From: Magicicada septendecula
Lineage: Eukaryota; Arthropoda; Insecta; Hemiptera; Cicadidae
Reading direction: 5' to 3'
Length of the DNA stretch: 64,000 nucleotides
Assembly (NCBI GenBank): GCA_034769895.1
Contig: CM068370.1
Coordinates: 46,366,344-46,430,343 of the forward strand
The notes under the pieces: generated by a model
Database searches by the model: none
The model's input: the letters and a program-made list of their open reading frames with translations, nothing else
Told to the model about the DNA's origin: nothing
Shown: piece by piece, positions 45,101-57,132 of the stretch
Layout of the letters: each line of letters starts with the position of its first letter
Numbering within the stretch: position 1 is the stretch's first letter
Program-made: the position numbers and the translations under genes

Positions 45101-46557
45101 ACGTTAGTACTGAAGTCAGCCCGGGAAAGCGAGTTGTTTATACCCGTGATGGGCAATTGCGATTTAACTAATTGGAGGCCCAACCTGCGGGCGAAATCCA
45201 TTGTGCAAAAGTTCGCTTGAGAACCGGAATCCAGTAATATCCTAACGGGAAATTTTTTGCCGACCTTATTGTATGTCATACAGACGGCGGTAGATAACAA
45301 TACCGATTTATTGGTCTGTGATTTCAGTGAACACTGGTTGTTAACAGAAGTTACGTCCCTGTTGGGGACATGAATCATGGTGTGGTGACGCCTAGAACAT
45401 TTTTTACACGAAAATTTGGAGGGACATTTTGAACCCTCGTGTCCCGAACGGAGACAGTTTAAGCAAAGTTTGTTTTTTAGTAACGCATTTTTTCTATCAG
45501 GGATAGACAGCGATATAAATTGTGGGCAATCGTTAAGTCTATGTTCACCGTTACATAGTCTGCATAAATTATTTCTAATATGTGAGTGGAATGCGCCCTT
45601 TGGAGTGCTTATCTGTTTAACTGCCTTGCGATAAGGAGACTTATCGCTTTTGTTCAACCTGCTCGTTGGGCTAGTCGCGTTATCGATATTTTGCAGTAGT
45701 TTCCTACGTGAATTTAAAAAATTTATAAAACTATTAAAATCAGGGAGCTTATGCTCCGATAAACTCTCTTTCCACAAACGTAAAGTGTAACTGTCAAGTT
45801 TTTTGGCTAGATAATTTACTACAATAATTTCAAACGTGTTGACTGGCAGTTTGAGATTATTTAAAGCGTTTATATTTCCAGAGATTTGATCAATAAATTG
45901 CGATATGCTACCTTGGGATTCCTGCTGAACTAATGGTACGTCTAGTACATTCCACACGTGGTGAGCGGAGACAATCAGCTTACTATCATATCTATTCCTC
46001 AACAGATCGATAGCCACCGCGTAATTTTCATGTGTTATGGGTAATGATTTTATTACGTTAAGCGCCTCGCCATATAATGACGAGTGCAAATAATGAAGCT
46101 TCTGTATATCTGTCAGGTCTGTTCTGACATGAATTAGTTCCATAAAAATATGGTAATAATGTTGCCATTCCACAATACTACCCTCGAACCGTGGTAATTT
46201 TATTGGTTCCAATTGAATGGGGGTTGTTTTAGGCTGTTTACCATCAGTATTAATTAGTGGTTTTTGGTTCAAGTGCTCAGATTGCTCCAACAAGTGTTGC
46301 AATTTACATTCTATAGCACAGAGATCGTCCTCCGTTTGCACTCTATCACTTGTTGACGCAACGTCTGCTTCCTCAGCCTCGATTTGTGACTGTATCTCGT
46401 CATATTTGGTGGATAATTCCATCAAATGACGCAGTTTTATTTTGAGCGCATGAGGATCGCTGTTTAACAAATCAAAATTATCCGCGAAGGTATTTATTCG
46501 GGATATTGAGGCCTTAATTGTACCTCGTTTTTTTATCAGAGCCCTTACATCGGCCAT
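42178..46557 (-). pseudogene. BEL copy B2: longest uninterrupted gag-pol block
   Basis: 1477 codons from ATG 46557. N-terminal Pao-type Gag region (LPRFEGSIVEWQHYY about 121-135). Zinc knuckles CRLCNGEHRLNDC (332-344) and CLNCLRSGHEGSKC (365-378). Protease LLDSGSQ (Asp 443). RT with Asp 778 in LIADIEKMY and YVDD at 854-857. RNase H-type region (LHGFADASVKGYACC). Integrase zinc region and SAEDYAGPV with the first catalytic Asp. It breaks after SDLTSNAF, so the integrase Asp-2 and Glu are absent. The last 18 residues are read from inverted RNase H sequence. Confidence 0.93.
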
Positions 46558-46920
46558 TATTACAGTTTGAGATAAAAAATGGAAAGATATTTAGAAACAA
46601 TTGAGCATCGAGCATGTGAACCACAAACTTAATTTTGAATGAGTTTAAGTACGTTTGGTAGCTAGCGATCGTTGGTTTGAACATAAACTTACTCTCTCTA
46701 ACTAATCAAACTCGTTGGCAGTTAAATTATTGAAATTATAAATCTAAATGATTACAAAGTATAGCTTTATCTTTAAAGTTCTGACTGATAATGAGCTGCC
46801 AACCATCTATTAATTTATATTGTGTAATAAGTTATTTGTTTATATAAATATGTCAAAAATACACACTGGGTGAAATATTATTAAAAATTAATCAAATATA
46901 GGTAAAGTTTATAGTCACGT

Positions 46921-47201
46921 GGCCGTCGATTCAATTTTGACGGATTATATCTTTATTCGGATTCGATGATAGCGTTGTACTGGATACATCAGCAATCTTC
47001 CCGCTGGAAGGTATTTGTGGCTAACCGTGTCGCAGAAATACAGCGTCTTGTTAGCAGCAGGGGAATTTGGCGTCATGTAGTATCGAATGACAACCCTGCC
47101 GACGTTTTATCGCGCGGTTGCCTCCCTCGTGGTGTGCACTGTCATGCTCAATGGTGGCATGGTCCCTCCTGGTTGGCTCGTGATGCGGCCTCATGGCCGG
47201 T
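46921..47201 (+). pseudogene. BEL plus-strand RNase H-region segment, copy 2
   Basis: Same as 41897-42177, offset exactly 5,024 bp, with the same joint to the minus-strand block. Confidence 0.85.
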
Positions 47202-50200
47202 TTTAAAGGCGTTGGAAGTAAGATCCGACACCAATTCTAAATGGATGGCCCTAGTACACATGCATATAAATAGAGCGATATATGCCTTGGTCGTGGACTT
47301 AGAGCGCTGCCCGCCATGGCGCAAAAACACCGGACCTGCGTAATCCTCGGCCGACTGTGAGAATGGCCTTGACGGCGTGACCCTAGAAGAGGGTAATTGA
47401 CCGAGTAATTGATTCGCGCCTTTAGCCCGGAAACGAAAACAAGTGACACACTTATGTATCACTGAGCGGATATAGGACTTATCGTGTATGATCCAATACT
47501 TAAGCCTAAGCGAAGCTTGAGTTGATTGCACTCCAGCGTGCAACAAACGGATGTGTTCGTATTCAATTATTAATCTCGTGAGATGAGAGTGCGGGTGTAA
47601 AATTATTTGGTGTTTAGTCTCGTAGCTAAGTGGGGAGAATTGCAAGCGTCCACCCACTCTTAAAATGCCTGATTTATCCAGGAATGGGTTGAGAGCAAGA
47701 ATTTTACTACTGCGTGGAAGGCACCGGTGTGCCTCAAGTTCCCTAACCTCTACGTCGAAATGCAACTTCTGAGATTGCCGGACAAAAACCAAGAGCGTGT
47801 CAGACAATTCTTGAGCCGACAAAAAGGACGTGTCTCTATCAACCACCGCGAGCCTAGAATTGCGAAGAAATCGACGGCAGTATGCGAAGACGCGAATAAG
47901 CCTCGTAAGAGATGAATAGTTTTCAATGTAACTATGTGTTGAGGACGCGACAATTAGTGAGGTTTGAGCCTGCTTGCGACGTTCCTCTTCAATGTCGGGA
48001 AAGGTACAGGGAGCATTAATGTCGAACGCGCTGACCGGCCATGAGGCCGCATCACGAGCCAACCAGGAGGGACCATGCCACCATTGAGCATGACAGTGCA
48101 CACCACGAGGGAGGCAACCGCGCGATAAAACGTCGGCAGGATTGTCATTCGATACTACATGACGCCAAATTCCCCTGCTGCTAACAAGACGCTGTATTTC
48201 TGCGACACGGTTAGCCACAAATACCTTCCAGCGGGAAGATTGCTGATGTATCCAGTACAACGCTATCATCGAATCCGAATAAAGATATAATCCGTCAAAA
48301 TTGTAATCGACGGCATTTAAAACCTTGGACGTTAATTGAGCCAACAATAAACAAGCACAAAGTTCAAGTCTAGGAAGCGTTATCTGTTTCAGCGGAGCGA
48401 CCCTAGATTTAGCACACAACAAGTTTGATGATATGGCGCCGTTCGAATAGACCGCCCGCACATAAATGCAACACGCGTAACCTTTAACCGAAGCGTCGGC
48501 GAATCCGTGCAGCTGCAATGAACTAACTGGGCAACTGTTCGAACTCTTAACCGACCTCGTAATCTCAAAATGAGTGTCAGAAACTAATTGGGCGTATAAT
48601 TCCGACCATTGATCGGCTAGTTGACCCGGACAAGGGTTCGTCCCCAATCAGTGCCCGCCAACCACAACTGCTGCACGAAATGCTTGCAGCAAAATGTGAT
48701 GGGAGCAATTAGACCTAGTGGATCATAGATCCCGGCAATGATTGACAACACGCTTCTCTTGTTGAGAACGGTTAGATTGTCATCACCCCTAACGGTGTAC
48801 AAAAAGTTATCCCCCTCAACATTCACACTGTATGCCCAAGGTACGCACGTTTTGACCCTTGCTGAAGTCACGGGTTACTTGGGCGCGAAGAGTCATAATC
48901 TTATGGTGGTTAGAGAACCATTTGTGTAACGAAAAACCATACCTCCTCAACAACATCTCGATCTCGCCTTTCATTTCAGCTAAGCTGTTCGGATCATCCG
49001 AACCCGTTTATGAGATCGTCTACGTAAAAGTCATTTGCTATGGCCTTAGCTAGCGGTAGGGTAGTCGGCTTTATTTTCATATGCTATTTGAGCCAGACAA
49101 CGCGTAGCAAGGAAGGAGGCACTAGCAGTGCCATATGTAACCGTCCTTAACGCGTAATGTCGCAATTCCTTATGCGGTGCCATCACGCCAAACAATGCGT
49201 TGCAAGTTTGAATCCTTAGGATTAACAATGATCTGGCGATACATCTTTTCAATGTCCGCAATAAGTACGTATCGGTGGGTGCGGAACCGAACCATTATCG
49301 AAAACAGATCCTGCTGGATCGTAGGACCGACCATTAAAGTGTCGTTAAGGGACAAATTATTGGTGGTTTTAGCGGATGCGTCAAATACCACGCGCAATTT
49401 AGTGGTTAAGCTAGAGTCTTTGAAGACTGCGTGATGGGGCAGATAAAAGATCTCTGACCTGTCAAGCGACAGATCGTATTCATTAAGCGGCGACATGTGG
49501 CCGCCAAGTCTTAAGTAGTCACTCATGAACTCACTATAATCCTTGTAAAGGGTAGGGTTCTGCTTGAATTTGAATTCTAACGATTGGAATCTGCGTATTG
49601 CTCCGCGGAGAGAATCTCCCAAATAAGATTTATCAGATCTGCGGGGCAGGGCTACCACGAATCTCCCGTCGCGATTGCGGCTAGTGTTTTCCACGAAATG
49701 CCTTTCACACGGTGAGTCCTCAGATCGGGTTTCGCGACTAGAGATCTCCTCCAACTTCCAAAATTCCTTTAGTTGCGAGGAAACCTGATTATCATCCTTA
49801 CAGACCATAAATGAAGAAACCGTTCTAGTCATGTCGACGTTGAATGGTAAGTCACCGGCCAAAATAAATCCTAACTTGGTTTCCTGAATTATAGGAAAGT
49901 GTGGTCCGCGCGTATATTTCACAGGTTCAATTAATTGTAGAAAATATTGAGCGCCGATTAATATATCGACTTGCGATGAGCAATGTAGGTGAGGATCCGC
50001 CAAGAATATGCGCTTGGGTAAATTTAAAGAGGTAAGATTGAACGACTCCGCCGGTAAATTATTAGTTATACTGGGTAATACGGCACAATGTACGTTTAAC
50101 GTGAAGGGTTTATAGCGTGAATGTAGCCTTACGTTAGTACTGAAGTCAGCCCGGGAAAGCGAGTTGTTTATACCCGTGATGGGCAATTGCGATTTAACTA

Positions 50201-51587
50201 ATTGGAGGCCCAACCTGCGGGCGAAATCCATTGTGCAAAAGTTCGCTTGAGAACCGGAATCCAGTAATATCCTAACGGGAAATTTTTTGCCGACCTTATT
50301 GTATGTCATACAGACGGCGGTAGATAACAATACCGATTTATTGGTCTGTGATTTCAGTGAACACTGGTTGTTAACAGAAGTTACGTCCCTGTTGGGGACA
50401 TGAATCATGGTGTGGTGACGCCTAGAACATTTTTTACACGAAAATTTGGAGGGACATTTTGAACCCTCGTGTCCCGAACGGAGACAGTTTAAGCAAAGTT
50501 TGTTTTTTAGTAACGCATTTTTTCTATCAGGGATAGACAGCGATATAAATTGTGGGCAATCGTTAAGTCTATGTTCACCGTTACATAGTCTGCATAAATT
50601 ATTTCTAATATGTGAGTGGAATGCGCCCTTTGGAGTGCTTATCTGTTTAACTGCCTTGCGATAAGGAGACTTATCGCTTTTGTTCAACCTGCTCGTTGGG
50701 CTAGTCGCGTTATCGATATTTTGCAGTAGTTTCCTACGTGAATTTAAAAAATTTATAAAACTATTAAAATCAGGGAGCTTATGCTCCGATAAACTCTCTT
50801 TCCACAAACGTAAAGTGTAACTGTCAAGTTTTTTGGCTAGATAATTTACTACAATAATTTCAAACGTGTTGACTGGCAGTTTGAGATTATTTAAAGCGTT
50901 TATATTTCCAGAGATTTGATCAATAAATTGCGATATGCTACCTTGGGATTCCTGCTGAACTAATGGTACGTCTAGTACATTCCACACGTGGTGAGCGGAG
51001 ACAATCAGCTTACTATCATATCTATTCCTCAACAGATCGATAGCCACCGCGTAATTTTCATGTGTTATGGGTAATGATTTTATTACGTTAAGCGCCTCGC
51101 CATATAATGACGAGTGCAAATAATGAAGCTTCTGTATATCTGTCAGGTCTGTTCTGACATGAATTAGTTCCATAAAAATATGGTAATAATGTTGCCATTC
51201 CACAATACTACCCTCGAACCGTGGTAATTTTATTGGTTCCAATTGAATGGGGGTTGTTTTAGGCTGTTTACCATCAGTATTAATTAGTGGTTTTTGGTTC
51301 AAGTGCTCAGATTGCTCCAACAAGTGTTGCAATTTACATTCTATAGCACAGAGATCGTCCTCCGTTTGCACTCTATCACTTGTTGACGCAACGTCTGCTT
51401 CCTCAGCCTCGATTTGTGACTGTATCTCGTCATATTTGGTGGATAATTCCATCAAATGACGCAGTTTTATTTTGAGCGCATGAGGATCGCTGTTTAACAA
51501 ATCAAAATTATCCGCGAAGGTATTTATTCGGGATATTGAGGCCTTAATTGTACCTCGTTTTTTTATCAGAGCCCTTACATCGGCCAT
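47202..51587 (-). pseudogene. BEL copy B3: gag-pol block with six one-base insertions
   Basis: Same content as B2. Relative to B2 there are single-base insertions near 48620, 48645, 48827, 49009, 49050 and 49181, splitting the frame into ORFs 51587-49170, 49261-49046, 48871-48617 and 48647-47148. No other indel separates the copies. Confidence 0.92.
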
Positions 51588-51950
51588 TATTACAGTTTGA
51601 GATAAAAAATGGAAAGATATTTAGAAACAATTGAGCATCGAGCATGTGAACCACAAACTTAATTTTGAATGAGTTTAAGTACGTTTGGTAGCTAGCGATC
51701 GTTGGTTTGAACATAAACTTACTCTCTCTAACTAATCAAACTCGTTGGCAGTTAAATTATTGAAATTATAAATCTAAATGATTACAAAGTATAGCTATAT
51801 CTTTAAAGTTCTGACTGATAATGAGCTGCCAACCATCTATTAATTTATATTGTGTAATAAGTTAATTGTTTATATAAATATGTCAAAAATACACACTGGG
51901 TGAAATATTATTAAAAATAAATCAAATATAGGTAAAGTTTATAGTCACGT

Positions 51951-53822
51951 GGCCGTCGATTCAATTTTGACGGATTATATCTTTATTCGGATTCGATGAT
52001 AGCGTTGTACTGGATACATCAGCAATCTTCCCGCTGGAAGGTATTTGTGGCTAACCGTGTCGCAGAAATACAGCGTCTTGTTAGCAGCAGGGGAATTTGG
52101 CGTCATGTAGTATCGAATGACAACCCTGCCGACGTTTTATCGCGCGGTTGCCTCCCTCGTGGTGTGCACTGTCATGCTCAATGGTGGCATGGTCCCTCCT
52201 GGTTGGCTCGTGATGCGGCCTCATGGCCGGTCAGCGCGTTCGACATTAATGCTCCCTGTACCTTTCGCGACATTGAAGAGGAACGTCGCAAGCAGGCTCA
52301 AACCTCACTAATTGTCGCGTCCTCAACACATAGTTACATTGAAAACTATTCATCTCTTACGAGGCTTATTCGCGTCTTCGCATACTGCCGTCGATTTCTT
52401 CGCAATTCTAGGCTCGCGGTGGTTGATAGAGACACGTCCTTTTTGTCGGCTCAAGAATTGTCTGACACGCTCTTGGTTTTTGTCCGGCAATCTCAGAAGT
52501 TGCATTTCGACGTAGAGGTTAGGGAACTTGAGGCACACCGGTGCCTTCCACGCAGTAGTAAAATTCTTGCTCTCAACCCATTCCTGGATAAATCAGGCAT
52601 TTTAAGAGTGGGTGGACGCTTGCAATTCTCCCCACTTAGCTACGAGACTAAACACCAAATAATTTTACACCCGCACTCTCATCTCACGAGATTAATAATT
52701 GAATACGAACACATCCGTTTGTTGCACGCTGGAGTGCAATCAACTCAAGCTTCGCTTAGGCTTAAGTATTGGATCATACACGATAAGTCCTATATCCGCT
52801 CAGTGATACATAAGTGTGTCACTTGTTTTCGTTTCCGGGCTAAAGGCGCGAATCAATTACTCGGTCAATTACTCTCTTCTAGGGTCACGCCGTCAAGGCC
52901 ATTCTCACAGTCGGCCGTGGATTACGCAGGTCCGGTGTTTTTGCGCCATGGCGGGCAGCGCTCTAAGTCCACGACCAAGGCATATATCGCTCTATGTATA
53001 AGCATGTGTACTAGGGCCATCCATTTAGAATTGGTGTCGGATCTTACTTCCAACGCCTTTATAGCGGCTTTAAAAAGGTTCATATCGCGCAGAGGTATTC
53101 CCGCGCAAATATTTTCGGATAATGGCACGAATTTTCGTCGTGCCAACCACACGTTGCATGATTGGTACAAATTTTTAACCTCCAAGGAAGTTGAACAATC
53201 TTCTCTGGAGTTTTGCGGTCTCCACGGCATGAAATGGTCCTTTATCCCCCCTTCAGCCCCTCATTTCGGTGGTTTGTGGGAAAGTGGTGTAAGGAGTGTT
53301 AAATTCCATTTACGTCGCGTAATTGGCAGTACGATCTTGAATTTTGAGGAATATTCTACCCTTCTTTCTCAAATTGAGGCTTGCCTTAATTCACGCCCGT
53401 TATGCGCCGTGTCCGACGATGCTAGAGACCCTGAACCCTTAACACCCGCTCATTTTTTGGTCGGTGCTCCACTGACGGCACTTCCGGAACCCGACTATAC
53501 ACAAGGCAATAATACTCATTTGGGCAGATGGCTTCTGCTCCAAAAATTTACGCAGACCATCTGGAAACGGTGGTCTAGGGATTATCTGCACCAGCTGCAG
53601 CAGCGCAACAAATGGCGCACCCCATTTAAAAATTTGAAGGTCGGACAACTTGTCCTCATTTTGGATGACAATTCCCCCCCTTTAGAATGGAAGCGTGGGG
53701 TAATTACCAATGTTTTTCCGGGTCAAGATTCCTTAGTACGCGTCGCAGAAGTACGCACTGCGCTAGGTATCTTACGCCGACCCATCCACAAATTATGCCC
53801 CCTTCCGGTGGCAACAAGCTAA
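51951..53822 (+). pseudogene. BEL plus-strand RNase H-integrase block
   Basis: Starts at the same joint as the short plus segments but continues. It covers the RNase H end, the integrase zinc region (HAGVQ...CVTCF), SQSAVDYAGPVFLRHG (Asp 1), IFSDNGTNF (Asp 2), HFGGLWESGVRSVK (Glu), the C-terminal Pao domain (LTPAHFLVGAPLTALP) and the end KLCPLPVATS. All integrase catalytic residues are kept. Frame open from 51996 to TAA 53822. It lacks gag, protease and RT in cis. Confidence 0.93.
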
Positions 53823-53849
53823 TCGTATGCGTGCCATACGAGACACACG

Positions 53850-53886
<37 letters not shown>

Positions 53887-54644
53887 TGTGTGCGTGTCAT
53901 TACATGGAACACGCCCGGGACATTCCCCGGGGCGAGCATACAAGTCAATTGTATCATAAGCATTGTAACATTGTTAAGTGTCGCTAGCTATTGCAGCAAC
54001 AGTGACTATGTCTCATATGTACTATCAATTATTATGAATGTTGTGTATCGTTAATATGTTTGTGTGATTCAAATTCTGAGAACCACAAGTGTCAGTTATA
54101 GTGGCAATTATTCTATATATGTATTTTTTATCCACATGTTATGCTTTAAGAGAGATCATGTTCAGTTATGTAAAGGTTCATTTTTATCACGATTTTTTAT
54201 TTGTTGTACCTTTTCTAGCACAGAAATTGTTTTGTTTTGACTTAAGCTTTGTGCTAGATTAATGATTTTTGTTTTCTACAAATTTTATGTATAAGTCTTT
54301 AAGTATATTATGTTTATTATGTCTATGCTCTCTGGCCAGTGCGCCAATTATTGTATCGCTTACGGCATGTAAGTCTAATTATTATATTGTTCAATTTAAC
54401 CGTTAATGTACAAAATATTCCCGATTTTGGCGGGCAGTATGTTTAAACTTTGTACTGTTTTGTCCCGTCGTCTCTGGTCTACTGCTTGGCTGAATCTTGT
54501 CGAGATGACTGCGACGTGCTTCACGATAATGGTGTCGCTCAGGACGAAAATGATGCCCGTCTGTCGTGATTAACTTCAGATTGGTTTTTCCAGAAATGAT
54601 GTATATAAATAAATGTTGTCGCCTGTGTACTCAGGTATGAGAAA
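53823..54644 (+). other. BEL 3' non-coding region
   Basis: No env-like frame. Contains a GT microsatellite at 53852-53884. The remainder is AT-rich, without recognised structure. Confidence 0.75.
53852..53884. repeat. (GT)n microsatellite
   Basis: About 16 GT units within the BEL 3' non-coding region. Confidence 0.95.
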
Positions 54645-54777
54645 TCTGTGCCGTTGGGACCAAAAATGATGTAGTTTGTTTTGGCCTGAAAATGTGAAAT
54701 CCTGCCTGATTGGACCAAAAATGATGTCGTTTTTGGCCTGAAATGTGAAATCCGGTCCGGTGGGACCAAAAATGATG
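54645..54777 (+). repeat. Three tandem copies of the BEL LTR-edge sequence
   Basis: gaccaaaaatgatg recurs at 54658, 54713 and 54764 (spacing 55 and 51 bp) within a looser repeat containing ggcctgaaa and gtgaaatcc. The third copy runs into the LTR start TGATGCGG at 54773. Confidence 0.75.
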
Positions 54778-54819
54778 CGGTTTGGAAGCTCTTGAAGAAT
54801 CGCGAGTTATTCCAAAGAC
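54773..54819 (+). repeat. BEL LTR start fragment (47 bp)
   Basis: tgatgcggtttggaagctc to ccaaagac equals the first 47 bp of the LTR at 55110, then breaks into integrase sequence. Confidence 0.85.
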
Positions 54820-54824
54820 CTTAT

Positions 54825-55108
54825 GGATCTTACTTCCAACGCCTTTATAGCGGCTTTAAAAAGGTTCATATCGCGCAGAGGTATTCCCGCGCAAATATTT
54901 TCGGATAATGGCACGAATTTTCGTCGTGCCAACCACACGTTGCATGATTGGTACAAATTTTTAACCTCCAAGGAAGTTGAACAATCTTCTCTGGAGTTTT
55001 GCGGTCTCCACGGCATCAAATGGTCCTTTATCCCCCCTTCAGCCCCTCATTTCGGTGGTTTGTGGGAAAGTGGTGTAAGGAGTGTTAAATTCCATTTACG
55101 TCGCGTAA
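54825..55108 (+). pseudogene. Extra BEL integrase-core fragment
   Basis: ggatcttacttccaacgcc through tacgtcgcgtaa duplicates 53039-53322. It encodes DLTSNAF to HLRRV, including Asp 2 (IFSDNGTNF) and Glu (GGLWESGV). It starts at the sequence where minus copies B2 and B3 break off. Met-to-Ile in FCGLHGIKW is one difference. Confidence 0.85.
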
Positions 55109-55109
55109 A

Positions 55110-55575
55110 TGATGCGGTTTGGAAGGTCTTGAAGAATCGCGAGTTATTCCAAAGACGCTAATAAGGAAGGCTGGATTGTTTGTTAGAAAGAAGTGGACTG
55201 TATTCGAGATATTGAACATGCGTTTATTGAATAATTTGGTTTGTTAGTTACGATCGGCACGTGCGGAAGCATTTGAAGCGATAATGCCCGATATTAATTT
55301 TGAATGAAATCGTGGTCCATTGCAGATGGACGCAGGTAGACGATTAAAGTTGAATGTTATAAATGTATGCTGAATAATAGCCAAAAGCCGCGGCTGTAAG
55401 AGAAGTGTTTAACGAGAGTTGCGCTCGGAGTCGTGTTATATACTAAACTAATACCGGCTTGCAGTCGGCTAGTCTGGCCGATTGCAAGGTTTGATAAAAG
55501 CGTGACGTCATCCGCGCGTGCCGTGCAATGTTAGTAGGCTGCTTACAACTGACAAAACAGTACAAAGTTTAAACA
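55110..55575 (+). repeat. BEL right LTR, complete (466 bp)
   Basis: Starts TGATGCGGTTTGG, ends GTTTAAACA, followed by the target copy aacac. Its first 317 bp match the truncated left LTR. Confidence 0.9.
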
Positions 55576-55580
55576 AACAC

Positions 55581-56921
55581 TATATACAAAACATGTAGAA
55601 GGAAGAAAAATTCTGGGTTGCTATGGACTACAGGAAATGAAGAAGTTGTTGATTTTCAATTATTGCCTTTTATGATCTGAATGTGATGAGATTAAAAAAC
55701 CTAATAAATTTCTATTTAATCGGAATATTCTAAATTAGCAGATACTCTTATAAAATACAAAATTCTAATGATAATATTTATGACTCTTGCCAGTACAGTT
55801 TAACCAAACAAGACTATAGTATGAAATCACAATAGAAAATAAATAACTGGGTTCTACAAGGAAGGACTTGAATTGTCCCATATCCGAAAGGAATTGACGA
55901 TATATGAAACCAAATAGAAAGAGTTAACTGTATCACAACTAATAATATACACTACACTAGAACTTATAACCTTTCAAATACACGGAACATCACTAATTGC
56001 TTCAACCGAGAGAAGAACGTATTTGGATCCAGGAATTGCAGAAGGAGCAGCAATCGGGCTGTAAATCAATCCACAAGAGCTGTATTTCCGAGGTGGACAG
56101 GACAAGAATTCCATTTTATTAAACCGAAGAAAGAATATCGTACGGCATAATCAACCAGGACAGCAAAATTATCAAACAACCGCCTACCAGATTCGCTTCG
56201 TTATAGTCTGGTAAATTATTATTGTATAAATCATATTAACTACACAACACTTCAAATCTGTAAATCTTGCATTCTTATCTATGTATTTTTAATCTTCCCC
56301 ACAGTTACAAGAACCTTCACACCCTGAATTAAGTTAATTACAAATTAAAACACATTATATAACCGAATCTAAATAAAGTATCGGACTGATTAATAATCGA
56401 TTCACGCAATCTATAGCCCATGTGTATGTCAGTTAGAACATATCTTATTCAATGTTAAAGAAGTAAACAAATAAAGAACCTTTGTATAGTTGCAAAATCT
56501 TGTCATTTGGAGTATGATTTAATGAATTGGGAATAAAAAGTAACTGACTAAGTGTAGAATAATTGGTTAACATAAACAGTGAAATAACCTCTAAGTTTCG
56601 TTGCTCCGGTACTACAGCGCTTATAGCGGAATTCTCCGACACCAAAGAGAGAGCGTAAAAATACAAAATTATACATAATTCTCTTCAAGGTATAATAGGG
56701 TTGAATGAAATTACAGAATAACACATTAATTATTTAAGTTTCAAGTACACTAACACTGATATTTTTTAGAGAGATAAGTTAATATTAGTTAATTAAATCA
56801 ATATATCCCACAACTCCAAATATCTCAGATATTTAAATAATTAAGTAAATTAAAACGACCTAAGAGAGTAAAGACAGGGGAACATACCCGTTCATAGCAA
56901 CGAATAGGCTTATATTGTGTG
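55581..56921 (+). repeat. G1 3' LTR, right part, with replaced terminus
   Basis: Continues the LTR interrupted at 38519 and matches 29352-30690 closely. After attgtgtga at 56921 it departs from the 5' LTR, whose last ~36 bp are replaced by a sequence only loosely similar. Confidence 0.9.
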
Positions 56922-57131
56922 AAAATAACGAGACGCTCGTACTCGTCACGATACAAATTGACGAACCCAACAGTGGGACTTGAACCGTACGTACTCGTTT
57001 ACTTACATAAGTTATCAATTATGCTCATAAATACTGCTCTTTGCTGGAGGGACAAAGAACTCCGTACGCATTTGGTACACAGCCCAGTCAGGCAGTGCAA
57101 ATGGACGAGCAGTATTTATGAGCATAATTGA
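56922..57131. other. G1/G2 junction segment
   Basis: Bases 56922-56954 resemble a diverged G1 LTR terminus (gagacgc, ending ataca). Then aattgacgaacccaacagtg resembles the G1 primer-site region aattggcgctcaaccagtg. This could be the start of a related element's interior. From 57014 an inverted repeat begins. Confidence 0.4.
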
Positions 57132-57132
57132 T
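57014..57132. repeat. 26-bp perfect inverted repeat with 67-bp spacer
   Basis: Left arm atcaattatgctcataaat plus actgctc (57014-57039) and right arm gagcagtatttatgagcat plus aattgat (57107-57132) are exact reverse complements. The right arm ends where the G2 LTR stub begins. Confidence 0.9.

Larger units (their letters stand above)
38520..55575 (+). mobile_element. Rearranged BEL/Pao composite (17,056 bp)
   Basis: Flanked by aacac at 38515-38519 and 55576-55580, beginning TG and ending CA: a standard insertion with 5-bp target duplication. Outer LTR sequence is in plus orientation on both sides. Inside, blocks alternate: minus gag-RT, leader, short plus RNase H-region segment, minus gag-to-integrase block, and so on, with a repeat period of 5,024 bp. 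The plus-strand RNase H-integrase block (51951-53822) completes it. No contiguous intact BEL ORF exists in the plus direction. Confidence 0.85.
28338..56921 (+). mobile_element. Gypsy-like LTR retrotransposon G1, with BEL composite inside its 3' LTR
   Basis: 5' LTR 28338-30728, interior 30729-37504, 3' LTR 37505-38519 continuing at 55581-56921. The parts between belong to the inserted BEL composite. The LTRs differ at only about half a dozen bases over 2.3 kb, so insertion was recent. Gag, protease, RT/RNase H and integrase are in Gypsy order. Enzyme defects shared with G2 imply amplification by enzymes supplied in trans or copying of a dead template. Confidence 0.92.

Noticed and set aside
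53687-54054. Plus- and minus-strand frames rich in Val/Cys or Thr/His
   Set aside because: They translate the GT microsatellite after the BEL stop codon.
56945-57000. Possible tRNA-like T-arm on the minus strand (ggttcaagtccc)
   Set aside because: The T-stem pairs for only two bases and no other arms can be drawn.
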